From NCBI GenBank assembly GCA_025354065.1, contig JANXNM010000381.1, positions 1 through 8,414 of the forward strand: 8,414 nucleotides of DNA, read 5' to 3'. Under the pieces are notes generated by a model, which saw only the letters and a list, made by a program, of their open reading frames with translations, did no database searches and was not told where the DNA came from. The position numbers and the translations under genes are program-made. Below, piece after piece: positions 1 through 6,505 of this stretch. How positions within the stretch are numbered: the stretch's first letter is position 1; every line of letters begins with the position of its first letter. This DNA comes from Synechococcales cyanobacterium 340R_concoct_173_sub (GTDB lineage: Bacteria; Cyanobacteriota; Cyanobacteriia; Leptolyngbyales; Leptolyngbyaceae).

Positions 1-499
1 GCCGATCCGATCGCTCCTCCCGCATCGTCACCAACACCTTCATCCGAGGCTCACGCGGAAAAAACCGACTCACCGACTCCCAATCCTCCACATTGTCAAA
101 CACCAACAACGCCATTCCATCCAATGACTTTAACCATTGCCCATAGCAATCCTGAACCCGTTCCACCTCATCCACGATCTGATCATTCACCAGCACGCCC
201 ATTCGCCGAGCCTTATCCAAAAGCTGGACCACCACACCCGATCGCGCATCCAACCACCAGATCCCCGCCGCATAATCCCCAGCATCACGCGACTTCACAG
301 CATATTGCCAAGCCAATTCCGTCTTCCCTACACCGCCCATCCCCGACGCCGCCACGATCGCCACTCTCGAAGACTCCGCCAAAAACACAGCAAGATCCGT
401 CATCGCCCGATCGCGACCCACAAACGTCTGAGAACCCAACTCAGACGGAATATCGTACAGAATGCTTAACTTTGTCGCAGCATCGATCGACGGCTCCAG
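1..499 (-). CDS. NB-ARC (STAND/NLR-type) ATPase, partial, 5' part only
   Basis: My translation of the minus strand from 499 to the left edge gives about 166 residues with no stop. It contains the NB-ARC entry motif TFVGRDRAM (about 427-401), the P-loop GMGGVGKT (343-320), an AAGIWWLDARS segment, the Walker B run ALLVFDNVED (112-83) and KVLVTMREE near position 30, matching the order in AP-ATPase/NB-ARC proteins. Such ATPases are signal-activated switches that oligomerise; many bacterial members act in phage defence or signalling. The C-terminal sensor repeats lie outside the window. The frame is the same as that of the 154-residue ORF upstream (500-964), separated only by a TGA at 502-500. After the TGA there is no ATG until the one at 403-401, inside the NB-ARC motif; TTG at 439 and GTG at 421 are weak alternatives with no obvious ribosome binding site. 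I therefore think this is the body of one protein broken by a nonsense codon, rather than an independent gene. GC in 1-240 is about 55% by hand count. NB-ARC identity is secure; start and integrity are not. Confidence 0.85.
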   Translation of the reverse strand, partial: MEPSIDAATKLSILYDIPSELGSQTFVGRDRAMTDLAVFLAESSRVAIVAASGMGGVGKTELAWQYAVKSRDAGDYAAGIWWLDARSGVVVQLLDKARRMGVLVNDQIVDEVERVQDCYGQWLKSLDGMALLVFDNVEDWESVSRFFPREPRMKVLVTMREERSDR

Positions 500-964
500 T
501 CAATCAGAAGACTTCCCAAAATGTAGTACTGGATTCCCTTGAATTTGAATAATCGGTTGTTCCTGTTTTGCATTCACCTGTAACCCTTGTCCACCGAAGA
601 TTTGTTGAACATTCTCAGCATTCACATCATCAAATTGCACGATCGTCTGATGAATCTGCTGAACAAATGGCTCAACCTCCGCCTTTAACTGCGGATTTTC
701 TAACGCCTTCGCCAAATAGTTTTTCAACGTCTCGATCGCCTGAACGTCCTTCAGTTCAGCCTTATCCAACAACTGCTTCGTCTCTGGCTTCCCTTTAAAA
801 CAACGATTCCAAAGCAACTTCCCCAAGGCCTCGATCGGCACCAATGCCTTCTCCACAACCCTCTCACCCAATTTACCGCTCACGCCCTCATAAAACTTAT
901 CCAAAACAATCTTGCTCAAAAGCGTAGATGCAGCCAAAGTAATCGGGTCCATAGCGTCACTCAT
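500..964 (-). CDS. Helical N-terminal (effector-like) region of an NB-ARC protein, ends at in-frame TGA
   Basis: This ORF encodes 154 residues. Residues 1-110 are hydrophobic/charged helical sequence (DPITLAAS, then KIVLDKFYEGVSGKLGERVVEKALV, split here as KIVLDKFYEG and VSGKLGERVV), like the N-terminal regions I associate with cyanobacterial NB-ARC proteins. Residues 111-150 change character to Q/N-rich, beta-prone sequence (NAENVQQIFGG, then PIIQIQGNPVLHFG). There is no signal peptide and no recognised catalytic motif. The NB-ARC ATPase follows directly in the same frame after the TGA at 502-500, so this is probably the N-terminal effector or adaptor region of one STAND protein, now separated by a stop. 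Two Met codons are possible starts (964 and 952); neither has a clear ribosome binding site. Alternatively it is a free-standing effector partner of the NB-ARC protein. The coding call is good; the function is inferred from the neighbour only. Confidence 0.7.
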   Translation of the reverse strand: MSDAMDPITLAASTLLSKIVLDKFYEGVSGKLGERVVEKALVPIEALGKLLWNRCFKGKPETKQLLDKAELKDVQAIETLKNYLAKALENPQLKAEVEPFVQQIHQTIVQFDDVNAENVQQIFGGQGLQVNAKQEQPIIQIQGNPVLHFGKSSD

Positions 965-1104
965 CCAGTACGAATAATTTGTTTTTATGCCTTCATAACT
1001 ATATTACCCACTTCCGGAAAAATCTTACGATCCTGCTATTAGCCCTAGATAACGTTAAAATCTTGCTGTGCACGTTCCATAATTCTGGCGGCGACAATAG
1101 CTAT

Positions 1105-1275
1105 GTGAATGCTTATAAAGCTGAAGCAATCTTGACTGAAGACGATAAATTGATACTGACGGGGTTGCCATTCCGATCTGGGAGAACAGTAGAAGTAATT
1201 GTTCTAGAACATGAAACTCGTAATCCAATTTCAATCACTTCACTTTTGCAGGTTTGCGGGTGGCCTTTGAAGTAG
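1105..1275 (+). CDS. Small antitoxin-like cyanobacterial protein, probably C-terminally truncated
   Basis: The open frame begins at 979, but I place the start at the GTG at 1105, giving 56 residues that open MNAYKAEAILTEDDKLIL and continue TGLPFRSGRTVEVIVLE. The residues upstream (979-1104) do not look like protein of this type. From memory of the family, short cyanobacterial proteins with this beta-strand pattern (YxAEAIvTEDGkLxLxGLPFxxGxxVEVIVLE) are common, usually run to 70-90 residues, and often precede a PIN-domain toxin gene. Here the similarity fades after EHETRN; the last 15 or so residues are read from the junction with recN, and the final 41 bases overlap the recN end on the other strand. 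No toxin gene follows. It may be a decayed orphan. The ribosome binding site is weak. That the stretch derives from such a gene is fairly likely; that it is still functional is doubtful. Confidence 0.5.
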   Translation: MNAYKAEAILTEDDKLILTGLPFRSGRTVEVIVLEHETRNPISITSLLQVCGWPLK

Positions 1276-3079
1276 CTTTGGCGCGTTTGGTGGAGGTAGC
1301 TTCGGGGAGTTCGATCGTTTGGCCCGAGCGTATATTGGCAGCTTGTTGAAGTAAAGATTCAGCAAAGTCTTTGGCCGCTTTTGCAGATTCAACTTCATTA
1401 GTGACAACTTCACCGCTGGCAATTTGGGCGAGTTCAACTTTGCGTTCTTCTGCATTCAATGGATGAATTCTAACAACAGTACGAAGAGTGGATTCATCAA
1501 CGGTTTTAGACTTCTTGCCACTAGGATCAATCACTTCTTTACTCACCCGGTAATGCTGATCTGCCATAGCGGCAACGATCGGTTGATGGGTCACACAAAG
1601 CACTTGATGATCTTCGCTGAGTTGAAATAGCTTTTGCGCGATCGCGCCTGCCACACGGCCCGAAACTCCCGCATCAATTTCATCAAAAATCAATGTTCCA
1701 GCCGAATCCACTTGAGAAAAACAAGATTGCAATGCCAGTAGAAAGCGACTCATTTCCCCGCCCGATGCAATGTCCGTAAGCGGCTGCAAAGGTTCACCGG
1801 GGTTTGGACTAATTAAATAGGTAATACGATCGCTTCCGGCGGGGGTTGGGGCAATGTGCGTAATTCCCACTTGGAATTGAACTTTTTCCATAGCGAGTGG
1901 TTTCAGTTCTTTCACCAACTGTGTTTCTAATGTTTCAGCAGACTGTTGACGAAGTTTACTCAAAGTATTGCAAGCTTCAATTAATTCAGTTTTGCGTGCC
2001 AAAGTTGTCGCTTCAAGATCCGCAAGGGATTGCCCACCCCCGGTCAGGGATTCGAGTTCAGATTGCAAATTGTCCCGCAATTCGATCGCATCGCCCAACG
2101 TCGGACCATATTTGCGACAGATAGCTTTGAGTTCGGTAATGCGTTCTTGAACTTCTTGCAAACGAACCGGATCGGCTTCAATGTTGGCACCGTAGAAGTT
2201 AATATCACGGCCTGCTTGTTCAATTTGGGCCAGAGCATCCGCAACAACATCTAAAATTGATTGAACTTGATTATCGATCGTCACCATATCCAGCAAAATG
2301 CCTTCCGCATGTCCTAGCAAATCAGCACAGGCGCGAAATTCTCCTGTTTCACTCTGATATAGCATTTCATAGATTTCATAACTCTGTTTTTGAAGTCCCA
2401 CACTATGGCTAAGGCGGTTTCGTTCATTCTCTAAAGATTCTAATTCGTCGGCTTCCGTAAGATTAGAAATATTAAGTTCTTTGAGTTGAAATTCAAATAG
2501 ATCCAATTGCTGTAAACGTTGAGCTTCCGATTGTCGTCGCTGTTGAAGATTCCGATCGGCTTGTTGATATAACGCAAATCGTTCGGCTACAGATTCTCGT
2601 TGTTTTAAAAGTCTTTCACCTCCAAAACTATCGAGCCAATCGCGCTGGACTCCAGGTTGACCGATTTGTACGGTTTGGCCTTGGGCTGTGATTTCGACGA
2701 GGGAATCTCGCAGCGATTCGAGTTGTTGTTTTGTAACATTCGTGCCGTTGATCCGGGATTTGTTACGGGAGCCGCTGCTGGCTGAAATTTCACGCACACA
2801 AATTAAAAAGGCTTCATCTTCGAGAAGTTCAATTTTTTCCCGATCGCACCAATCTTTGAGATGCTCCGTCAGGTTGAATTGGCCTTCGAGCAATGCTTTC
2901 GCTTCTCCAGTACGGACGGCTCGGCCTGAGGTTTTTCCGCCGAGCAATGCATCAATTGCGTCTAGAATGATAGACTTCCCGGCTCCTGTTTCCCCCGTGA
3001 GAACGTTGAGTCCTGCGCTAAAGTCTAGCTCTAGACGATCGATGAGGGCAAAATTCTCGATTTTCAAAGAACGCAACAT
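1235..3079 (-). CDS. recN: DNA repair protein RecN (SMC-like ATPase)
   Basis: RecN is a cytosolic SMC-family ATPase that acts early in recombinational repair of double-strand breaks with RecA. The 614-residue product has the expected order: an N-terminal head starting MLRSLKIENFALIDRLELDF, Walker A GETGAGKS (residues 29-36), a central Q/E/L-rich coiled coil (about 150-370), the ABC signature IASGGEMSRF (437-446), Walker B TLIFDEID (462-469) with the DAGVSGRVA segment, and the switch histidine in VLCVTHQP. Length is slightly above the E. coli protein (553), partly because of a Lys/Ala/Thr-rich tail over the last 20 residues. The frame stays open to 3106, but the ATG at 3079 gives the conserved MLRSLKIENF start, so I use it; there is no clear Shine-Dalgarno. 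The TPR gene diverges 55 bases upstream. The gene appears intact. Confidence 0.96.
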   Translation of the reverse strand: MLRSLKIENFALIDRLELDFSAGLNVLTGETGAGKSIILDAIDALLGGKTSGRAVRTGEAKALLEGQFNLTEHLKDWCDREKIELLEDEAFLICVREISASSGSRNKSRINGTNVTKQQLESLRDSLVEITAQGQTVQIGQPGVQRDWLDSFGGERLLKQRESVAERFALYQQADRNLQQRRQSEAQRLQQLDLFEFQLKELNISNLTEADELESLENERNRLSHSVGLQKQSYEIYEMLYQSETGEFRACADLLGHAEGILLDMVTIDNQVQSILDVVADALAQIEQAGRDINFYGANIEADPVRLQEVQERITELKAICRKYGPTLGDAIELRDNLQSELESLTGGGQSLADLEATTLARKTELIEACNTLSKLRQQSAETLETQLVKELKPLAMEKVQFQVGITHIAPTPAGSDRITYLISPNPGEPLQPLTDIASGGEMSRFLLALQSCFSQVDSAGTLIFDEIDAGVSGRVAGAIAQKLFQLSEDHQVLCVTHQPIVAAMADQHYRVSKEVIDPSGKKSKTVDESTLRTVVRIHPLNAEERKVELAQIASGEVVTNEVESAKAAKDFAESLLQQAANIRSGQTIELPEATSTKRAKATSKATRKPAKVK

Positions 3080-3134
3080 GGGAAATCGGGGCAAGTTAAA
3101 GGGCAAGTGTATACAAATTCTATCTGTTATTTCT

Positions 3135-4520
3135 ATGTTGACCCGATCGAATGCAATAATCGAAGCCTTCGCGGCCTTTAAAGGCGGTAATGTCGATCGG
3201 GCTGAATGGATGGCCCGTCAGGTTTTGGAAAAGGATCCAAACAACATCGAAATGACGAAACTCCTGGGTGCTGTATATTCTACGCGATCGGACTTTCGCG
3301 AATCTCTAGTGTATTACCTCGCGGCGATCGAACTCGATCCACAAGATGCCGAAGCTTGGAATAATAGTGCAGTAATTTGGCAGTCCTTGGGTGACCTGGA
3401 ACAGGCGCGATTGGCGGTGCATCGGGCTATTGTGCTGCAACCAGATTTTCCCCAAGCGTTTTTTAATCTAGGAAATCTCGCAGGTCGGCAAGGCGAAACG
3501 GATGTGGCGATCGCGGCCTATCAAAAGGCGATCGAACTGAATCCTAACTATCTTAGCGCTTGCACAAATTTAGCGCGTCTACTGCAAGCAACCGATCAAC
3601 TCACCCCTGCGATCGAACTTTTCCGTAAAGTAGTGAATCTTTCGCCAAATTCTGGCAAGGCCCATTTGAATCTGGGCAATGTTTTACAAATGCAAGGCAA
3701 CACAGAGGCCGCGCTGCTGCATTACCAAACGGCATTAGAGCTTTCCCCCTACGATCCAATTTTGGCCCATAATCTTGGCTTACTCTATGAGCAACAGGGC
3801 GATTGGGAAACGGCGAGGGTGCATTATCTTTTGGCGCTGCGGCTGGATTCCCGATCGGCCATCAGCCATCACAAACTGGGGGCAGTGTTACAGAAATTAG
3901 GCGATACTCAGCTTGCCATCAGCCATCTTCAGCAGTCGCTCTCCTACGAACCCAATGACCCGACGGCCTATCACACGCTGGGAATGCTGTGGTGTGAGAC
4001 GGGAGCTTTGGAGGGCGGGGTGGCTTGTTTTGAGCAGGCGATCGCCTTCGCTCCTGATTTTGCGGAAGCTCATTGGGAGTTGGCGCAGGCGTTGTTAAAG
4101 CTGGAACAATGGGCGCGGGGCTGGAAGGAGTCGGAATGGCGTTGGTTGGCTCCTAGCTATCTCGCGCAGCAATTGCCCCGTCACCGTAAGATTGTGGCTT
4201 GGACGAGTGCTGAGAATTTGAAAGAGAAAACTATTTTGGCTTGGGCTGAGAATGATGTGGCGGCTTCGGTGATGTTTGCTCGCTGTTTGCCCTTGTTAAA
4301 GTTGCGAAATCCGGCCCGAATCGTGGTGGAGTGTGATGCCTCTGTCGCGGAATGGATAGCGAGTTTGGATTGCATTGATCAGGTGGTGGCGCGATCGGAC
4401 AAACTACCCAAAGCAATTGATTTCCAAATCTCGTTAGGTTCGTTACCCGCTGTGTTGGGGTGCGACAAGTGGCCTGATGCTCTGACTGGAGACCCCCTAA
4501 AGAGCACTAATCCTGGATAG
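3135..4520 (+). CDS. TPR protein with truncated glycosyltransferase-like C-terminal domain
   Basis: The 461-residue product has about nine tetratricopeptide units on an exact 34-residue period (residues 3-308, visible as recurring PxxxxAxxNLG-type joints such as QPDFPQAFFNLG, SPNSGKAHLNLG and EPNDPTAYHTLG). A linker follows, then KTILAWAENDVAASVMFAR and LPLLK..ARIVVECD..VAEWIASL..IDQVVARSDKLP..IDFQISLGSLPAVLG (about 365-442). That second part follows the pattern of the domain found after TPRs in bacterial TPR-glycosyltransferase (GT9/GT41-like) proteins. Such domains usually continue well beyond this point, so the half that should complete the fold and donor site is missing. The reading ends in LKSTNPG and its TAG lies within the neighbouring rpn gene (14-base tail-to-tail overlap). 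The frame is open back to 2688 but that part is antisense to recN; ATG 3135 starts just before the first TPR. TPRs suggest protein interaction; enzymatic activity of this form is doubtful. Confidence 0.85.
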   Translation: MLTRSNAIIEAFAAFKGGNVDRAEWMARQVLEKDPNNIEMTKLLGAVYSTRSDFRESLVYYLAAIELDPQDAEAWNNSAVIWQSLGDLEQARLAVHRAIVLQPDFPQAFFNLGNLAGRQGETDVAIAAYQKAIELNPNYLSACTNLARLLQATDQLTPAIELFRKVVNLSPNSGKAHLNLGNVLQMQGNTEAALLHYQTALELSPYDPILAHNLGLLYEQQGDWETARVHYLLALRLDSRSAISHHKLGAVLQKLGDTQLAISHLQQSLSYEPNDPTAYHTLGMLWCETGALEGGVACFEQAIAFAPDFAEAHWELAQALLKLEQWARGWKESEWRWLAPSYLAQQLPRHRKIVAWTSAENLKEKTILAWAENDVAASVMFARCLPLLKLRNPARIVVECDASVAEWIASLDCIDQVVARSDKLPKAIDFQISLGSLPAVLGCDKWPDALTGDPLKSTNPG

Positions 4521-5544
4521 TATTAAGCCAATCGACTAAATCATTCAGTTTTGTAAAATCCCACAACTGTTCATTCAATGATTCTAATTCTTCTAAAGAG
4601 AGTTGATTGATCTGGACTTTAAGACGATCGGATAACTCTCCGACGGTACGGGGCAAGAGTCGTAGGATTTGCGATCGTTGACGATCGAGGATTTGCGATC
4701 GTTCAGCTAAACGGCCTTGCTCTAATCCTTGAGTAATTCCTTGAGTAATTCCTTGAGTAATTCCTTGTTCTAATCCTTCAGCCAATCCTTCAGCCAATCC
4801 TTCTTCTCTTCCTTCTTCTCTTGCCTCTTCCTTCAAACTTGTTGAGATGCTATACCAGTCTCGATAATACTTCAGGCTATTTTCATAGATTTGTTGTTCA
4901 TTTGTTGTAAAATTCGCAATTTCAGCAGTTTCAAATAGTTCATTAAACACGTCTTCTTGGAGTACGATCGGACGATCGGTTAAATCAGGTAAATGTTTTA
5001 GAAGATATAGCCATTTGTCAAAGTGAGTTTCTAATTCTTCTAGAGATTTCGTGAACTTAGGTAATTCAATGTAAATGTATTTCAACTTATCGTAGAATAC
5101 CTCGCAGCGCTGATTTTTTAATTCGATGATATGGAGAAACGTTGGATCATGTCTATGATCGTCGAAAATAAAGTCTAAAATACCGACTGTGTAAACTGGA
5201 CTGAGTTTATAATTCCAATGGCCTTTGAGTGCTTGTTCTTGAATAGGGAAGCTGGAGTAGTAGACGCTGCGATCTTTGAAGAAATTATGCTTTGCTTTTT
5301 GGATTTCAACAATGAAGCGTTCACCACCTTCAGCTTGACAGTAAATGTCAAAGATTGCTTTTCGGTCAATTGCTGTGTTACCCAAGTTCTCAGTATTTCT
5401 AAAAGTTAGATCTCGTATTTGGTGATGAGGCGGTAAAAGGGTATTGAGAAAATCGATCAATAGCCGTTTGTTTGGTTCGGTGCCGAAGACACGTTTAAAG
5501 CCAAAGTCGGTGAGAAGATTGATGTATTTATCTTGGAGAATCAT
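4507..5544 (-). CDS. Rpn family PD-(D/E)XK nuclease / putative transposase with DUF4351-like tail
   Basis: The 345-residue product starts MILQDKYINLLTDFGFKRVFG, the usual opening of the Rpn/PDDEXK_2 family (proteins of the E. coli RpnA-E type, DNA endonucleases that promote RecA-independent recombination; some have been linked to phage defence). Catalytic candidates are Asp66 in IFDIYC and Glu80-x-Gln82 in FIVEIQK, the D...ExQ form of this fold, preceded by RKAIFD. Residues 241-276 are nine four-residue repeats (AREE, GREE, GLAE x2, GLEQ, GITQ x3, GLEQ) encoded by a 12-bp array. Residues about 284-341 (SQILRLLPRTVGEL..LSLEELESLNEQLWDF..L..WL) look like DUF4351. The gene is AT-rich (about 32% GC in 4861-5100 by hand count, against 51% in the TPR gene), suggesting transfer. 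It has no internal Met codon, so an intragenic small protein would need GTG or TTG. It appears complete. No terminal inverted repeats were seen. Confidence 0.9.
   Translation of the reverse strand: MILQDKYINLLTDFGFKRVFGTEPNKRLLIDFLNTLLPPHHQIRDLTFRNTENLGNTAIDRKAIFDIYCQAEGGERFIVEIQKAKHNFFKDRSVYYSSFPIQEQALKGHWNYKLSPVYTVGILDFIFDDHRHDPTFLHIIELKNQRCEVFYDKLKYIYIELPKFTKSLEELETHFDKWLYLLKHLPDLTDRPIVLQEDVFNELFETAEIANFTTNEQQIYENSLKYYRDWYSISTSLKEEAREEGREEGLAEGLAEGLEQGITQGITQGITQGLEQGRLAERSQILDRQRSQILRLLPRTVGELSDRLKVQINQLSLEELESLNEQLWDFTKLNDLVDWLNTIQD
4664..4703. repeat. 16-bp direct repeat, two copies, within rpn
   Basis: AGGATTTGCGATCGTT occurs at 4664-4679 and again, perfectly, at 4688-4703, a 24-base period. 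In the rpn frame the two copies encode the duplicated RSQIL in ERSQILDRQRSQIL, at the start of the DUF4351-like tail, so the frame is preserved. Both copies contain CGATCG. Confidence 0.85.
4717..4824. repeat. Nine-unit 12-bp tandem repeat array inside rpn
   Basis: Nine contiguous 12-base units were read directly: TTGAGTAATTCC three times in a row (4729-4764), TTCAGCCAATCC twice (4777-4800), two related TTG(C/T)TCTAATCC units (4717-4728 and 4765-4776), and two TTCTTCTCTTxC units (4801-4824). Because 12 is a multiple of three, unit gain or loss keeps the frame and changes the length of a G-x-x-Q/E helix between the nuclease domain and the C-terminal tail. Identical neighbouring units suggest recent slippage or unequal recombination. 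Confidence 0.95.
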
Positions 5545-5573
5545 GACGAGTAGACCGATCGCATCTAATTTTA

Positions 5574-5579
5574 ATTATA
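5574..5579 (-). promoter_or_regulatory. Candidate -10 box of the rpn gene
   Basis: The minus strand reads TATAAT here, a perfect consensus -10, 29 bases before the rpn ATG (5544), within an AT-rich stretch. The -35 match at 17 bases upstream (GAATAC) is poor. No Shine-Dalgarno sequence is visible before the ATG. Confidence 0.4.
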
Positions 5580-5602
5580 GGTGACAATCCGTTAAAGTAT
5601 TC

Positions 5603-5643
5603 GATCGAATTGAGAATATAGAATTCATGTTCTCAATTCGATC
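5603..5643. terminator. Perfect 14-bp inverted repeat, possible terminator of the nitroreductase gene
   Basis: Arms GATCGAATTGAGAA (5603-5616) and TTCTCAATTCGATC (5630-5643) pair perfectly around a 13-base loop containing GAATTC. It lies 22 bases past the nitroreductase stop and 58 bases before the rpn ATG, both read on the minus strand. The position fits a terminator that insulates the two genes, but no U-run follows on either strand, so an operator or processing hairpin is an alternative. Confidence 0.5.
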
Positions 5644-5665
5644 AGACCTGCTATTCAAATCTCTA

Positions 5666-6313
5666 CTAGATATAAGCCACTACATCATCCGTTGCAAAAC
5701 GAACCTTAGGCATCGTTGCATACTTGTCTTCCGCCGATCGGTACCCTGCCGGACACACGACTATGGAGGCATAACCCAACGCCGCCAAGCCCAGAATCTC
5801 ATCATACTTCGGAGCTATGAAGCCCTCGATCGGACAAGTATCAATGCCCATCATGGCCGCTGTCGTCATATATTGACCCAATGCAATATAAACCTGACGC
5901 GATGACCAATTATCCACATTGGTATTACGGCCCATGAATCCTTTAATCATTCCAGTATATCCGGCAAGCGCATCAACGGTGGTTCCATGAACTTCTGCTT
6001 GGCGAGCAATATAGCGATCGACATCGGTATCATTCATATCTTTTTTAATGGCCAACACCACCAAATGCGATGCGTCAACCACCTGTGCCTGATTCCAAGA
6101 ATGCTCCAAAAGCTGCGATCGAATCTCTGGATTCTTCACCACAAAAAACTTCCAGGGCTGCAATCCAAAGGACGACGGAGCCAATACTAGACTTTGTTCT
6201 AAAGCGGTCCAAGTGGCATCAGGAATGATTTTTGAAGAATCAAACTTTTTCACTGCATAACGCCACTGCAACTGATGAATCGCCGCTTCAGGAGAAAGCA
6301 AAACGTCTGACAT
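5666..6313 (-). CDS. NfsB-like FMN-dependent NAD(P)H nitroreductase
   Basis: Members of this family are cytosolic homodimeric flavoproteins that use NAD(P)H to reduce nitroaromatics, quinones and related substrates. The 215-residue product has the full family layout: FMN phosphate-binding RYAVKKFD (residues 18-25), LAPSSFGLQPWKFFVV (44-59), DASHLVVLAIKKDM (80-93), the conserved RQVYIALGQYMTTAAMMGID (139-158) leading to CPIEGF (160-165), and the end GYASIVVCPAGYRSAEDKYA..PKVRF (180-206). These match the order and spacing of E. coli NfsB (217 residues) closely. The frame is open to 6361, but ATG 6313 has AGAGG eight bases upstream and gives a normal N-terminus. It is a single gene, divergent from holB; a perfect hairpin lies just after its stop. 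Physiological substrate cannot be told from sequence. Confidence 0.93.
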   Translation of the reverse strand: MSDVLLSPEAAIHQLQWRYAVKKFDSSKIIPDATWTALEQSLVLAPSSFGLQPWKFFVVKNPEIRSQLLEHSWNQAQVVDASHLVVLAIKKDMNDTDVDRYIARQAEVHGTTVDALAGYTGMIKGFMGRNTNVDNWSSRQVYIALGQYMTTAAMMGIDTCPIEGFIAPKYDEILGLAALGYASIVVCPAGYRSAEDKYATMPKVRFATDDVVAYI

Positions 6314-6321
6314 AGGAGAAA

Positions 6322-6326
6322 CCTCT
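6322..6326 (-). promoter_or_regulatory. Ribosome binding site of the nitroreductase gene
   Basis: AGAGG on the minus strand, eight bases before ATG 6313. It supports this start over the in-frame start at 6361. Confidence 0.6.
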
Positions 6327-6397
6327 AATTCAATTGAAACCTGCCAAACACTACAATACAAGGCGTTTCTGTTTTTTGGATGGTTTTATCGACACAT

Positions 6398-6417
6398 ATT
6401 TGAAATTATTTGAAATT
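6398..6417. repeat. Tandem 10-bp repeat in the nitroreductase/holB divergent region
   Basis: ATTTGAAATT occurs twice head to tail (6398-6407 and 6408-6417). The 192-base divergent spacer (6314-6505) must hold promoters for both genes; I found no convincing -35/-10 pair in it. The repeat could be a regulator site or chance in AT-rich DNA. Confidence 0.45.
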
Positions 6418-6505
6418 TTGGCACGACAGAACATGAGATTATTGATCAGATTGATTATGAAGCCCATTGCGATCTTCCGCCGATCGCATCTCATCGACCA
6501 CCACC

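Noticed and set aside
124..552. Plus-strand open frames rich in Pro, His and Ser opposite the NB-ARC gene
   Set aside because: Low-complexity composition caused by reading antisense to a real NB-ARC frame with recognisable motifs; no family similarity.
2688..3134. Open N-terminal extension of the TPR protein
   Set aside because: It is antisense to the conserved recN ATPase head and has Ser/Arg-rich shadow composition; TPR homology begins only after 3135.
4717..4824. Regular array that could be mistaken for a CRISPR
   Set aside because: Units are 12 bp, contiguous and without spacers, and they encode an in-frame four-residue protein repeat.
4507..5643. Rpn gene as a complete insertion sequence
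   Set aside because: Despite the family name, I found no terminal inverted repeats and no target-site duplication at the two sides of the gene; the inverted repeat at 5603-5643 lies on one side only and pairs with itself.
6467..6505. TTG-initiated extension of holB
   Set aside because: The extra 13 residues are low complexity (SSTTT) and the usual delta-prime N-terminus fits ATG 6506.
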